From the NCBI GenBank assembly GCA_031772625.1, contig CM062820.1:312221840-312285839 (forward strand): a stretch of DNA of 64,000 nucleotides. The letters run 5' to 3'. Numbering within the stretch: the stretch's first letter is position 1; every line of letters starts with the position of its first letter. This DNA comes from Pinus tabuliformis (taxonomy: Eukaryota > Streptophyta > Pinopsida > Pinales > Pinaceae). The notes under the pieces are model-generated. The model was not told the DNA's origin. It saw nothing but the letters and a program-made list of their open reading frames with translations, and did no database searches. Below, one piece after another: positions 12,355 through 24,280 of this stretch. The position numbers and the translations under genes are program-made.

Positions 12355-12590
12355 AAAATATTGGTGAATATCACTAGTCCCTAATATGCTAACTATAAAA
12401 TGTTTATTGATATATTTGTAAAGGTATTCAAATTTATAATGATTTTATATATATTCTCTATATAATGTTGGTGATTTTTATTGTAAAATAATTTTATATT
12501 GTAAAATTTGGGCCAATAATTTTTAGAAAAAATGGAAATTGATGAATCTTTTTTTAGAAAAATCATGGAAAATTATCCCACCTACGAATA
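12355..12590 (+). repeat. LTR fragment, inverted relative to 40840-41080
   Basis: The reverse complement of this stretch follows 40840-41080 closely, for example 'gaaaaattggaaattagtga' against 'gaaaaaatggaaattgatga' read from this side. It appears to be a piece of a gypsy LTR in opposite orientation. It abuts the truncated left end of the duplicated block at about 12610. Confidence 0.45.
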
Positions 12591-12609
12591 TTAGCCCATA
12601 AATTTTTCA

Positions 12610-13807
12610 ATGATTCTCTCTTGTTGTTCCTCTAGTTACTATTGTAAGCATTCCTTGACATATTGGGAATTCTCATCATGTAGAAATGCCTTTGATCCTT
12701 TATTTTCTGTCAATTCATAAGTTCTCATAGTTTCCAAGTAAGCTACTTGTAAACTTCTAATAAGTGCATATGCTACCTAGTTTTCATCATTGTTAATATG
12801 TTTGATTTAAACATGAAACTGATTAATCAAATCCAACCATCTAGCTTGTCTAGGATTTAGCATAGGATAATCAAGAAAGTAATTCATACCTCCATGATCT
12901 AACATCAACACAAAATTTCTCCCAAGTATGTAGTTCCCCCACATCTTCAGTGGATGCATAAATGCTTCTAGCTACAAGTAATGAGTAACATAGTTCCCCT
13001 CATGCTTATTTAGTTTCCTTGACTTGTAGCAGATTACATGTCCTTCTTGCATTAAGACTCCACCTAGTCCTGCCTTGCAGGCATCGTTGCGAAGTAGGAA
13101 ATCCTCGTCTAGGTCTTTTATTCTCAGAATAGGTGCATGTTTTAGCACTTAGTTGAGTCACTCAAAGCTAGTTTCACACATTGATACTTATTGTAATTTG
13201 TAATATTTCCTTTGTAAATATATGATTGACTGTCCAATCTTTGAAAAAATAAGTTCTAATAATATTAGGTGAATCCCATAAAGGGCTTGACCTATGTAAC
13301 ATTTTGGGGAGTGGGCCACTCCGTTATGGCCTTGATATTTTTTGCATCCAAAGCTACTCCTTCCTTTGAGATGACATATCCCAAATATTGTACTTTCATT
13401 TGGAAGAAATCACATTTGTTATGTCCGGCATACAATTTATTTTATCGCAACAATTGCAACATTTCCTTTAAATGCTCTTCATGTGCTTCTCTAATTTTTG
13501 AGTAAACCAAAATATCATCAACAAAAGCTAGAACTAACTTGTCCAAATATCAGCTGAGTACAATTTTCATTGGGCACATAAATGTGGTTGGGGAATTTGT
13601 GAGCACACATGGCACCATCATGAACCAGTAGTGTTTGTTCCTCATCCTGAACATTGTCTTGTGAATGTCCTCATCTTTAATTCTAACATGATGATAGATA
13701 GATCTCAGAGATACCTTGGAAAACATTGTGGCTCCTCTCAACAGATCAAATACATGGTCAATGATGAGAAATAGGTATTTATGCTTCACTGTAGCCTTAT
13801 TTAACAA
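12610..13807 (-). pseudogene. Ty3/gypsy RT-RNase H remnant (family 2, copy I)
   Basis: The best preserved piece is minus 13807-13550 (85 codons). It is the RT palm entry 'LNKATVKHKYLF', 'LLRGATMFSKVSLRSIYHH', 'TMFRMRNKHYWFMMVPCVLTNSPTTF'. In a working RT the last motif reads VPFGL(T/C)NAP; here F and A are changed. The catalytic YxDD falls just left of this ORF in a frame-broken stretch ('LVDDILVY'-like at about 13510-13540). An RNase H-type reading follows at 12850-13130 (parallel to 43128-42850). This is about half a pol, cut off at 12610. A second copy lies at 42755-43801. Confidence 0.65.
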
Positions 13808-15933
13808 TCGCTAATCAATGCACATTTAGAATGTTTGTTGTTTTGGATTTGAAGCAATGGTGTGCCAAATACATGTACTCTTTTGGATCTTGGTTACCAT
13901 ATGCAAAGGAACCCACAACCATATTGAGTAGGAATAAAAAATAAAAACCAACGGAGTGTAACTAAGTGATAAACAAAGCATGAGAAATATAGAAAACAAT
14001 GAAGAAACTAAAACCTAGGAAAATGGGAAACAAATCCCCTTTACTGGTTATTGTGGGAAGATACAATAGTCGATTTTATAGACACTTAAGGGATTTTTGG
14101 TGAGAAATGGTTCTCTTAAACTCTCCAAAAGGTATTTCCCTTCCTTCAATCCAATGCAAGAGACCTTTCTCTCAAAGAATCCAAAATAAAATCCTCTAAT
14201 GGTGAATTCTGTCAATGCAAGATGATGTTGATTGCACTAGCAATTTTGGTAGCATAACCTTTCTCTAATTTTTTCTTATTTTAGGCTCCAATTCATTTTA
14301 TATTTATAGCAACAATATTAAATCATTCCTCCCCTTATCTCATTAATTAGACTAATATATGTGGGAGATAAAGGATATCTACAAAACTTCTTTTGCATGC
14401 TTGCACAATTTTTTTTTTTAAATGAACCTTTCATTTTTTATTCTTCATGACGATTCTAGTGTTAATTCATAGACTTGTACATGTTGTACTCTGATGTTGA
14501 GTTCATCCTAACTTGTACAAGTGTGTGTAAAATTTAATCAAGATAACAATTTTCCCCTGATGTTTGAGGTTAGGAGGAAATGTATAACTGAGATACATCA
14601 CGTTTTGTTTTAGTTGATGACAAGTCCTACCAACTTTCATAGAAAGAGAGTGTCTTGAGAGGAAATAATTGAGTGAATCCTTTTGAAAAGATAAAATAAC
14701 CCCATCTTGATAAAAAAAATTTACAAAAAAAGTGTTTATACGAAGTGTGCATCTCTTATGCTCATGATCATGAAATCGAATATCATATTACAAGTACATA
14801 GGAAAAGTCCTATCAAAAGATCCTAGAAAAGCTCTTTTGTCATATATTGAAGTAGATGATTTTTTCAGTCTTTCGGGCATATCTAAAAAAAGGCTTATGT
14901 GATTTTCCCCATGCATGAGGTGAATGGCACTGTTGAGGGGGGTGCAATCCTGAGGCATCAATCTTCAACCTAATGAAAGAACTACAATTGTTGCAAAGTA
15001 TGACACTCCTTTGAGGTGAGGACTGTGTTGATGTTGAACATTAGAGGGGATTATGAAATCAATGGGAAATAATGTTTCCCATTGTTTCACCTATAACTAA
15101 CCTAATATGGGGAGAATAACCAAGGTACTACTTAAATTTTAGAAAGTGAGTGTTCATGTCAACATAATAGAAGTGGAAAACATCTGGATAAGAGGGTTTC
15201 TAGGAAATATGCTCGACGTTGATATAGGTACTAAAGCATGTTGCATTGGTACAGGCAAAGTAACTGACATTAATGGTGTATGGGGAAAACTAGCAGTTAC
15301 CCAATATTGGAGCATGAATGGAAATGGAAGCGGTCAAACTGAAACTATAGGGTAGTAGAAACCTAGAGTTGAGAAGACATCTAAAGGAGGGGTGAATGAT
15401 TATTCTTACTAGATAATATGAGTTAGCTACAATAAGGTGAGAATGTATGAAGTGATGGGGAGGCACAACATCATATGTAAATTGATTTGACAATATTTGG
15501 ATGCGATGGGTCCAACTAAGAGCGACTTGGAATTGTCGTTGGAGAGTAGAAAAAATAATATGGGTGAGTCTTTGTCTCAAAAATAATATTTGTACACTTT
15601 CCAAAAGAATTTAAAAGTGGTTTTGAATGTACAAATATGGATATCGGTGCCCCAAATATATGGTGGCCTACATCATGATAGAAGGGAATAGCTACAGAGA
15701 GTGGGCAGTACTTTGACTATTCATGGTGTGAGGTAAATGAAGCGGAGTGATTCTGCAATTGGTTGACTATGGTATGGGGTTTGGGAGGTTAAGTGTAAAA
15801 TGTGGTGGGGAATTTGTGATGATTAAATAAATGAGTGACGAAGATATGTGGTAATAAATTATATGAAAATAGAAATGAGATCATATTTCAAGTCATGCAA
15901 GTGAATGATTCATGGGAAAAATAAATATTTTTA
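13808..15933. other. Non-coding part of the duplicated block, copy I
   Basis: It follows 43802-46088 base for base over long stretches (for example 'gggtgcaatcctga' and 'atgaaagaactacaattgtt'). ORFs here (plus 15146-15355, minus 15290-15604) do not match any family I know, and the second copy does not preserve their frames. It probably contains gypsy leader or LTR DNA, but I could not fix element ends. Confidence 0.4.
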
Positions 15934-16394
15934 TGCTCTTGACCTGCGAGAAATCCAGAATACCAGAAATACGAAGAAATATAGCCAAAAACACAAAATT
16001 ATCACATGAAATGAGACAATGTGGAAGATATTTTATTATTTAGAAGTAGAATAAAATGTTCACTTGCTTCTTTGAGGGGGCAACCTCCAACAGAGCATAT
16101 CTCAAGTATAATAAGACTCGATGATCCTTTCCCTACTATCTAAGACTATTTATAGCTTAATGACATCCAAAACCCTAACTACTAGTGGTCCCTTGCATAA
16201 CACGGGTTAACCACTTTATTTATTAACTATGTCCTATTTACAACTAATTGCAGCCCCTTTTCTATAATGCGGGTCAACCACTTACAATTATTATTAATTA
16301 CTATGGGATTTATTGACTCTCTAACAAACTATGACTCTGACTAGGCCCCTTGGTATTATTACATAAACAAAGGGATTAGGGTTATACCCTAACA
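15934..16394 (-). repeat. 3' LTR of chromovirus A (461 bp)
   Basis: Plus-strand ends are TGCTCTTGAC and ..CCTAACA. It is homologous to 2169-2629. On its right the minus strand reads GATAGGGGAGTACA immediately before the LTR, a good polypurine tract, so this is the 3' LTR of a minus-strand element whose internal part extends to the right. Confidence 0.8.
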
Positions 16395-16826
16395 TGTACT
16401 CCCCTATCAAAATTATCCTTGCCCTCAAGGTTGAAGATGCAAAAACTGTTGAAGAAAAGTGGTTGGTTCTCATACCGCATCTTTTGGAGAGGTGTCTTTC
16501 CACTTGATGAGGAATTCCCTAATTATGCAAATGCAAAGATGTCTTTCATGAGTATCGAGGCCCTATTTTGGTCGAAGCCAAAGTGATCATTCCTCATACA
16601 ATTCTAGGAGACTTTTTTGAACCCTACAATTTCTCCCCACCACTTTCTTGAGGCACAATACATGGAAGACTGGGTGGATTTTTGAATTAGTTGGCAAGGC
16701 CATTTTGTAAGTGACTGCTCCAATACACTAAAGTATCTGATAAGGCCCATAGAATTTTGGTGCTAGTTTCTGGAAACCCTTTCCTTTGAGAGAGGTTTTA
16801 TTACAGGGTTGGATTCACAGGAATAG
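16395..16826 (-). pseudogene. Integrase C-terminus with chromodomain (chromovirus A)
   Basis: Minus-strand reading near 16530-16430 gives 'EFLIKWKDTSPKDAV', a stop in place of the expected Trp, then 'EPTTFLQQF'. This is the chromodomain core (WK....P.DATWEP) found at the end of chromoviral integrases, where it steers integration by binding modified histones. It ends with 'EGKDNFDRGVH' just before the polypurine tract. Stops and a frameshift show it is dead. The reading is cut at 16826 by element B and resumes at 39164. Confidence 0.7.
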
Positions 16827-17721
16827 TGTTGGCTTGTTGGGGCCTGACCCAAGTTCAGAGATGATTTAGCCAAACAAATCTCAATACTGCTAGCCCTTTC
16901 GGCAACAATCCACAGAGCGTGGACTAAGGTCTCACCTGAAGTAGTATGGGACGGTGCTAAAACTAGGTTTCCACACCCTAGGGATGTTTGATGGGTCCCA
17001 AAGGTGTACGGTTTGACCCTGCACACACGTCGCTATGTGCACTTATCAATACCTTGCAGTCGGTGATGCTGCCTTCGCGCAGTCCTACTCGGGGCCCGAA
17101 CAATGTTATTGCCCAAACCCTTACTAGAAACCCAATATTAGTTGATTAACATAGCTTATCTGTATTCTTTCATTTATACTCAACAATATTTACCATTCAT
17201 ACTAAAGCTCCCAGTAAATAAACAGTATAATTGCACTTGATATCAAACATGTAATAACATAAGAAAGGACACATGAAATTCAGATAAAACTTCTCTTTAT
17301 TATTCTTCTTCCTTGGTTACAGACTTGACTCTGCCCTACACACTCAGCTGCAAGGGTTCGCGCACTCAACTGCGGACTCTACTAGGCCTCTGCGCACTCA
17401 ACTGTAGAGCCTCTTCCAACTACTACGACCCAAGATACTAGACTCTTGCTCTATGCTCACTATGTTTCAGACTCCATCCATTTTTCCTCTTACTTACTTA
17501 ACTCCTTTACAACTTAGAGCCTTGCTCTATTTATACAATCCCATGGTCCGCGGACCATGGGTAGGCCGACACTACATTCAAAACTTAGGGCAGATAGCCC
17601 TATGACTCTAACATACAATTCGAACTCTATGCCCACAATTCACAGAGCTTTTATAACCATGTTATTCAAAACTTGGGCTTTGAACCCCAAACCATGCTGT
17701 GGGGGGATTCCATGCCCAACA
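16827..17721 (-). repeat. 3' LTR of element B (895 bp)
   Basis: The LTR runs from TGTTGGCTTG to ..GCCCAACA. Its right two thirds match 38568-39163. Immediately inside, the minus strand reads 'gttgggggcc' before the LTR, a short polypurine tract. The first 270 bases (16827-17100) are GC-richer and have no partner because the other LTR is truncated there. Confidence 0.75.
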
Positions 17722-17980
17722 GGCCCCCAACATAAACATTGTGACTCACCCTCAAATCACTCTGTCGACTTGGTGATCTTGGTGTGGAATCCCTCCAATT
17801 ATTCTCGTATGGCAATGATATCTACCACGCACTGAGTTGCTGCTTGTTGAACCTGCTGCATTCATTCCTCCATGTCTGAATTGTGTCCTTACATCTGTAC
17901 CGGCATCTTCTATGTATGTTTATAGTCCCACACTCTTGTCCGACTACTTAGGTCATGAAGACTGTACTTCGGTCGATTAG

Positions 17981-19009
17981 TCAGATAGCTGGCCCACCCG
18001 TGTAGGCCTTCAAGTGACTACAGTTAACTTTTCCTGGGAAGGGTTCTCCATTTAGTTTGACTAACTGGACTACGCCTCCATCTGTGACCTCCTTAACCAC
18101 ATATGGTCCCAGCCAGTACATTGTGAATTTTCCCAGAAAATTTTCAAACTTACTATCATACAGCAGCACTAAGTCGTTTACCTTGAAGGTGTGCAACTTG
18201 ATATGGTGGCTGTGCCGGAATTTTTCACGTTGCTTTTGTACTTGCTGATGAAATCCAACCAAAAAATGTTCTTCCTCGAGTTCTTCTGATTGCCCGAGCC
18301 TTTCTTCCAGAGCTTTGCTATCTGTCATGCCTGTAAGCACTGCTATTCACAGACTAGGTATGATATATTCCATCGGCATGACGGCTTCCATGCCATAAAC
18401 TAACCGGAAAAGTGTTTGTCCTGTCAGTTTCTTGCACATTGTTCTGTAAGCCCATAGCATGGCAGATACGCGTGGGTCCCAATCGTTTCGCTCCACTTTT
18501 CATACTTTAGTCAGCGCAGTCTCCAGTATTTTGTTGAATGCCTCCACTGTCCCATTATCTTGTGGGTGGTATGGTGTACTTTTATGATCATACACCTGGA
18601 ACTCTTTTGTGAGCATGTTGATTGTTTCATTTAGGAAATGTGTTCCATGATCACTCATTAAGATTTTAGGACAACCAAATCGGGTCAACATGTTTTCAAA
18701 CAAAAACTTGGCAATCTTGGCGGTCGTGCAGTCTTTGATCGGCTGCGCTTCTGCCTATCGTGTCAGGTACTCCGTCGTGGTAATGATGTAGCATGCACCC
18801 ATCTTTCCCTGAGGTTTGATCAGTACGACAAAGTCAATTTCCCATTTCTCAAACAGTTGCAGTGTCATTTGTGGGTTTAACAGAATATCGTCCCTCCATG
18901 ATGGTTTCCCAGTCCTTTGACATATATCGCAGTCCTTACAGTGCGCTTTCGAATCCTGGTGCAGGGTTGGCCACCATAACCCTGTGTGAATAATCTTCTG
19001 CATGGTCAC
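17981..19009 (-). pseudogene. Integrase of element B
   Basis: Three minus ORFs cover the domain in order. 19009-18755 has the zinc-binding end 'CKDCDICQRTGKP' and the core entry 'WEIDFVVLIKPQGK', where the first catalytic Asp is present. 18703-18500 has 'MSDHGTHF' (second Asp) and 'HPQDNGTVEAFNKILE' (catalytic Glu). 18340-17981 is the C-terminal domain 'VLLYDSKFENFLGKF', 'YWLGPYVVKEV'. All three catalytic residues of the DDE triad remain. The protein would insert the cDNA into the genome. It is broken by two frameshifts or stops between the pieces. No chromodomain follows. Confidence 0.8.
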
Positions 19010-19321
19010 GCGTCCTATATAGTGTCCTCCTATAGTACCCCCATGTGCTTCCGCAAAGATCTGGCTTCGTTCGAATTCAGGTATGTTTCTTCACAATATC
19101 TCATCATTTCCCATTTTTTATATGTGCCACGCAATGACAAAAAAATCCGTCACGTGTACCACCAATTCCTTCTTCTGTTGGATAGAATATTCCTTCAGCA
19201 CCATCCCTATTGTCAAAAAATGTATTATATCTTTGAAGTACCCGTCTGCGACGCGCACCGCAAAAACTTGTGCATCAGGTAGTCCCTCCTCCAAATTAGT
19301 GGGTTCCTCGCCTGTCTCAAT

Positions 19322-20870
19322 TCATGACAAGTGATTTGGTCCTGCGTTCATGTGTCCCAGCTTGACTATGACTTTAAAATCATATTCCTGGAATAATAGG
19401 ATCCACTTGCATATGCGCCCCACCCCCCCAAACACAGGCTTATTAACGAGGTATTTCAGCATGGAATGGTCGGTATACATCTTGAAATGTCCTCCAAGTA
19501 AATAGCGTCGGTACTTTTGGAGCGCGTACACCATCGCTAACCCCTCACGCTCAGTGGTGGAATAGTTCTTCTCTACTTTGGACAACCTCTAGCTTGCAAA
19601 TGCGATAGGGTGATCCAGACTTTCTCCGCCCTCCTATGTGAGCACTTCTCCCAGTGCGATACACGACGCATCAACATGGACACAAAACTTTACATCCCAT
19701 TTTCAGAAGACCAGGAATGGATCGGAGGCCAATTTCCCCTTCAGGACATCCAAACTTTTCATACAATCATCATTCTAGTAAAATGTAACATCCTTTTTCA
19801 ATAATCTTTCCATCAGCGTGATGATTTGGGAACAACTTTTGATAAAATTTCTGTAGTATCGGTGTGTCCCAAGGTAGCACACAGTTGTTTAACACTTTGC
19901 GGTGCTTGCAAATTTAGAATAACGGCAATCTTCGTAGGGTCCACCATCAGTCCTTGTTTGCAAACCACATGTCCCAGTGGGTTTCCAAAGGGGACGAGGA
20001 ACGTGCACTTCTTAAGGTTCAGCGTAATTTGGTGTCGGCGATAAGTATCTAGCATCAAGCGTAAGCTTGCTACATGGTGCTTAACTAATCCAAAGACAGT
20101 CCAATCATCTAGATAGACCTCCAAGAACTTGTGAATATATTCTTTGAACACAGCCACAACGATGCGCGAAAATATGGTTGGTGCGTTCTTCAGTCCAAAC
20201 GGCATAATGGTGTATTGAAAGCAGCCCCATTCCATTGTGAAGGTCATTTTTCTCCTGTCTTCTGGCGCGATCTTGATCTGATGGTACCCTAAGAACCCAT
20301 CCACAAATGTGTATGCTTCCTAGCTGCAAACATTCTCCAGTACTTCATCTATGAACAGTGTTGGGAATGGATCGTGTACATAGGCGTCCTTTTGCTTCCT
20401 TAGGTCCATGCATATTATTATTTTTCCCTTCTGCTTTTTCTCCTATACTACCATAGGACTCACGTAGTCAGATTATTCCACTGGCTCAATAATTTCGGCT
20501 GTGAGCATTTTGTATAATTCTTTGCAGACCTTTTCCTTATATTTCAGATTCAAGCGGTAAGGCCGCTATTTAACTGGCTTCATGTCGGGTTTAGGGGTGA
20601 TCTTCATCATCCCTAAGTCACCCACAATCCCTTTTAAGTCCACAATTTTGGTTGGGAACAAGTCTTGGTATTCGCGGAGTAACTTAGTGACCTTATCCAC
20701 CGTGGCATCATCCTAATAGTCCCCAAGCGTTGCATACTTTGGCTCTGGCTCCATTCCAATGTTTACCTGTTTTGTTCTCAGCGGCGTGGTGATGTCGAGA
20801 TCCTCAATCGATGGTCCTCAAATGTTGTGACAACCTTCCATTTCTAGAATGTTAATATTTCATGGTTCCT
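19322..20870 (-). pseudogene. Reverse transcriptase-RNase H of element B
   Basis: Minus 20304-19813 (163 codons) is the RT palm: 'FLGYHQIKIAPEDRRKMTF', 'MPFGLKNAPTIFSRIV', and the active site 'YLDDW', followed by the thumb start 'LNLKKCTFLVPFGNPLGHVV'. The fingers are readable with stops up to about 20870. Minus 19585-19322 is RNase H: 'EKNYSTTEREGLAMVYALQKYRRYLLG', 'MYTDHSMLKYLVNKP'. The connection between them (19586-19812) is frame-broken. It would copy gag-pol RNA into DNA. Several stops make it inactive. Confidence 0.8.
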
Positions 20871-20899
20871 CATCATCCACCTGAATAATTATGTTTTAA

Positions 20900-21378
20900 C
20901 ACTCTAGCATGCAGCTGAGCTGTGTCACCCATTCTGGCTAAAGTGCTTCCATTGGTTCCTGGGGTATTTTGAAGATCGCTGCTTTTACTGCCTGTAGCAC
21001 ATCATCAATAGTATCCCACCAACAATCTTCAAATGTGAAAATTAACAGAAATCCCTCGCGCAATATATCCCATTCGCTCGTACCATGGTGGAGTTCCATC
21101 TCCATATACCAATTCATGGGTATGACATCCAGGGTATGATAGAACAAATGTACCCATTTAGTCTATGGCTCTTCCCCATAAACCCTGGTCCATTTCGTGA
21201 GGTGTGTATGTGGATCATCCCATCCATCATACTTGTCTACTAGCTGCATCTGTGGTTTCCCAAATTGTAGGCGCATCATCCTTCTACATCCGTGCCAGTC
21301 CTCAAAGCTTCTCTGAAGTGTACCCCACCATCCTGCAGGCGTCGAGCGTAGTGCCCATTTTAGAGCATCAAACTGCTG
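20900..21378 (-). pseudogene. Gag-like module between protease and RT (element B)
   Basis: Minus 21147-20938 gives 'FYHTLDVIPMNWYMEMELHHG', 'WDILREGFLLIFTFED', 'DVLQAVKAAIFKIPQEPMEAL'. The reading continues upstream to about 21378 with 'DWHGCRRMMRLQF' and 'KYDGWDDPHTHLTKWT' in broken frame. Its pattern (fragment entering a capsid-like helix set, HL..W...Y) resembles a gag capsid domain, but it sits after the protease. I recognise the same order in related plant elements. What it does there I do not know. Confidence 0.5.
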
Positions 21379-22218
21379 CTATTTTGGCACTGCTCTTTCA
21401 AATTTGTTCAAGAATTCATCCACCACTATCAACCCTTCATACATGGGTAGATCCCTTACCTCTGTTGTCACGCAGCGTAGTGATCGAACCATCATGTTGC
21501 AATTTAGTGTGGTTACCTCATGTAATCGGTTCTTCCATCGTTTTGTTTCCTCATCTGAATCTGATGTGTAGGAGCTTTCGTGCTCCCACGAAATCGGGCC
21601 ATCCGCTATAGGATTCACCCAATCCTGTTCCGAAGTAGTTATCTTGTAGATATAGTCTAGTGTGTTGTCGCTCCCATCGTCATGCATTGGCTCTGTGCAG
21701 CGCACTCCTTCCATAGGGTCTAAAGGCACCACTACGGATAGTGACTTTTTCTCAAAAATCATTTTGCGCATCTTTAGGTTTATTACTCCATTTATATCGA
21801 TGGCCCAGTCTATTCCTAGTAGCACGAGATAGGGATTGTTGTCATCAACAATCTCTATCACTTCGAAATCCTCCAGCACGCTCGCACCTTCAATATCCAC
21901 CGTTACTCCTTGCAATCTTCCCATGGGTAAGATCTTCTCTTGGTTCGCCATTCGCAATTGAATAGGAGACCATTGTAGCACAGGTCTGCCCATGCATTCC
22001 CATGTTTGTTTTGGCAGTACATTCATGTCCAATCCTAGATCCAGAATTACTTGATCCATTTCATACTCCCTGATTTGCACAGTCAATTTCATTTCCCTCC
22101 ATGCTCGCGATGTGTGCTTTCCAAGCTTCCGGATTACGTGCGATTCTCCTGACCCAGTGCACCTAGTGATAAGTTCCTGCAATGCTTCCATAGCCTTGTT
22201 GTCGTGCAACAGTTTCAT
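21379..22218 (-). pseudogene. Aspartic protease and linker of element B
   Basis: A 279-codon minus ORF. The active-site loop is 'VILDLGLDMNVLPKQTWE' (residues about 57-74): the catalytic Asp is kept in a D-L-G setting typical of this family, where the next residues are usually S-S/A-S. A second protease block 'NPYLVLLGIDWAIDINGVINL' follows. The rest is acidic linker to the RT. The enzyme would cut the gag-pol polyprotein. The first residues lie left of a frame break from gag (22245-22868). Confidence 0.7.
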
Positions 22219-22244
22219 TCACATCTCCAAAAAGGTAGTGATCA

Positions 22245-22876
22245 TTGAAGGATCCATCTTCGGCTCTAGTTGATCCTTACTACCTAAAGTGGAGGCCTCG
22301 TGAAGCTCTTCTTAGCTTCCATGAATGTCTCCTTCGCAGGCTCCAGATCAAATTCAGGTTCCTTTGTAGGAGCCTTACGAACCCACGCACTTTCTTCAGG
22401 TTGCTTACCTTTGTCCTCTCTTGTCATGATACCACTTCTAAGCACTATGTTTACATTCGGGTCCTCTTTGCACAGCTCAAACCTCATCATTTGCAAATTC
22501 TGAGTCGAGGGAGGCTGGAGTACCCCTTTCTCGTGCAACCTTGCTATCAATGTAGGGTAGTCCTCTGCCTCATGATAAAACTAAGTACAATATAAACATG
22601 ATGTTCTCATCGAATTCATAGAATCACAAGCATAGTGTCTTGGCCTTTCGCAATTGTAGAAAATTAGTTGTATGCAACCTCTTCCTAGTCCCATTCCTCC
22701 TGGACCTCGTCTGCGCCCTTGAAATCCAGTGCATGCCATTCCCGAATTTGGGTCGAGGGCTCGTGTTTCAGCCTGCACCCTATAGGCAGGAGTCTGATCC
22801 ATCATTAGCTCGTAATTTTTGCAAGTGCACTCATCATGGCCTACCGACTTGCAAAAATTACAGAACAATTACCGGG
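22245..22876 (-). pseudogene. Gag C-terminus of element B, with zinc knuckle (left of PLE)
   Basis: Minus 22868-22581 reads 'FCNFCKSVGHDECTC', a CX2CX4HX4C knuckle, then a Tyr/Arg linker and a Gly/Arg-rich patch 'GRRRGPGGMGLGRG' suited to RNA binding. A second, broken knuckle follows ('FYNCERPRHYACDS'). Minus 22550-22284 continues in another frame towards the protease. The reading is interrupted at 22876 by the PLE; joining it to 24695 across one copy of the 13-bp duplication keeps the frame. Confidence 0.7.
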
Positions 22877-22889
22877 ATATTTGTGTATA
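22877..22889. repeat. Left target-site duplication of the PLE (13 bp)
   Basis: ATATTTGTGTATA occurs here and at 24682-24694. The pair brackets the PLE exactly, and dropping one copy plus the insert restores the gag frame of element B. Confidence 0.85.
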
Positions 22890-22921
22890 TAGTAGAGTTT
22901 AGGCTTTTGTGATCCATATCA

Positions 22922-23340
22922 AGTTTACAAAGGATTTTTCGGCGAAGATCACATGAGACATCATTTGTCGACGCGTTTCGAACCAACCAGTGTGGTTCAT
23001 CATCAGGACAAGTTGAAGAAACAGATCCAGCTTAGCAGGTTAAATAGACAGAGCAAAGCCTCCAACGGCTAAAAAGACAACAGCTACTTTTGACTTGGTC
23101 CTGGGATCAAAAACCCTATTTACTAAAAATGTTAACCTAGGGAGACTAGTCCTTTAAATAAAAATAATAATATGATAAAAATATTAATAAATAATTAAAA
23201 TATTAAAAATAATTAAACAGTTATGTTCGATTAGTACCTAAAAATAATTCCTAATAATAGTTAGTTAAAGATAAATAATTAAAAATTATATCTAAGGGAA
23301 AAAAAATTATTCTAGAGAGGGACCAGTCCCTTAAATAAAA
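22922..23340 (-). repeat. Left inverted arm of the PLE
   Basis: It is the reverse complement of 24281-24681 with a few changes and small gaps. It starts 'agtttacaaaggattttt' and ends 'gggaccagtcccttaaata'. The left arm extends 32 bases further out than the right arm before reaching the target duplication. It carries the minus-strand hammerhead-like fold. Confidence 0.85.
22965..23011 (-). ncRNA. Hammerhead-ribozyme-like motif, left arm
   Basis: On the minus strand the parts are, in order: stem I TTGTC, core CTGATGA, one extra T, stem II GAACC / loop / GGTTC, core GAAA, minimal stem III (C..G), cleavage triplet GTC, and stem I GACAA. Stem I pairs perfectly. The CUGANGA, GAAA and GTC core bases are all present. 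Deviation: one unpaired T between the core and stem II. Self-cleaving hammerheads with a very short stem III are known from Penelope-like elements. Activity here is inferred, not shown. Confidence 0.65.
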
Positions 23341-23344
23341 AAAA

Positions 23345-23656
23345 GGTGTGTACTTGATCCCCTGTTCCCGTGGGACCCCCTACATTGGGGAAACTGGTCG
23401 CTCCATTAATCAGAGGATTAGTGAGCATGTAGCAGATCTCAAACATAGGCGTACTAAGTCTTCCGCTTTAGCTGAGCACGCCGAGAAAACCAATCATCAT
23501 GTTTGTATTGAGGAAGCTAGTGTTATTGCTAAGGTTTCACACTTCCATCATCGGAAATTTAGGGAGGCGCTTGAGAGTAAAAAGAGGCCGAGTAATCTCA
23601 ATAGAGATGATGGCTGGAAAATCAGTCGGTGTTGGGTCCTAGCACTCTCAACCTAG
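23345..23656 (+). pseudogene. GIY-YIG endonuclease domain of the PLE (truncated)
   Basis: The frame starts with GVY (23345-23353), followed by 'LIPCSRGTPYIGETGRSINQ', so the GIY/YIG pair is GVY...YIG with the normal spacing of about ten residues. The catalytic Arg sits in 'GRSINQRISEH'. Further conserved parts are 'SALAEHAEKTNHH' (about residues 41-53), 'FREALESKKRPSNLNRDDGW' with the conserved Asn, and a natural stop after 'ISRCWVLALST'. In PLEs this nuclease nicks the target and primes reverse transcription. The RT that should precede it is missing, and no proper ATG exists: the frame begins at the junction with the left arm. The remaining domain itself has no stop. Confidence 0.85.
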
Positions 23657-24280
23657 TCCTTTTTTTTTTGGTCATGTTTTTAATTCCTTCTTATTTTTAA
23701 TTATTTATTTGTATCATGAGGTATTTTTAATTACTAATTTAACTTATAATTTTTTTATTTTTTTTTTAATTAAATATTATCATTAAATCATTTGATTTTA
23801 AGGGGTTGGTCCCCCTAGGATAATATAACTTTAATTATTAAAATATAATTTTAATATAAATATAATTTAATTTTAAATATAATTTTAATTATATTTTAAT
23901 TTTAATATAATTTTATACAATTTTAATTATATTTAATAATTAAATAGAATTTTAATTATGTTTAACTAACTATTACCTCTATCTTTACTAACTATTATCA
24001 TTTAAATTTTTTTTTTTATTTTATTTTATTTTTTATTTTTATTTATTTATTTATTATTTTTTTTTATCCCATAATTATTTTATTTATTCTGAGGGATTGG
24101 TCCCTCTATGAAATATTATTATTATTATTATTATTATTTTCCCCTTAAATATAATTTTTAATTATTTATCTCTAACTAACTATCATCTAAATTATTTTTT
24201 TTTAACTTGCTTAATTATTTTATTTTAATATTATAAAAATTTTATTAATATTTGTATCTAACTATTATCATAATATTATT
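23657..24280 (+). other. AT-rich tail of the PLE with repeated GGTCC blocks
   Basis: Non-coding. The phrase 'ttaagggg(a)(c/t)tggtcc(c)cct' recurs at about 23799, 24087, 24287 and, changed, 24463. Each is followed by T/A-rich sequence, so the tail looks built from diverged tandem units of roughly 180-290 bases. Each phrase is itself a small palindrome (GGGAC..GTCCC). Confidence 0.55.
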
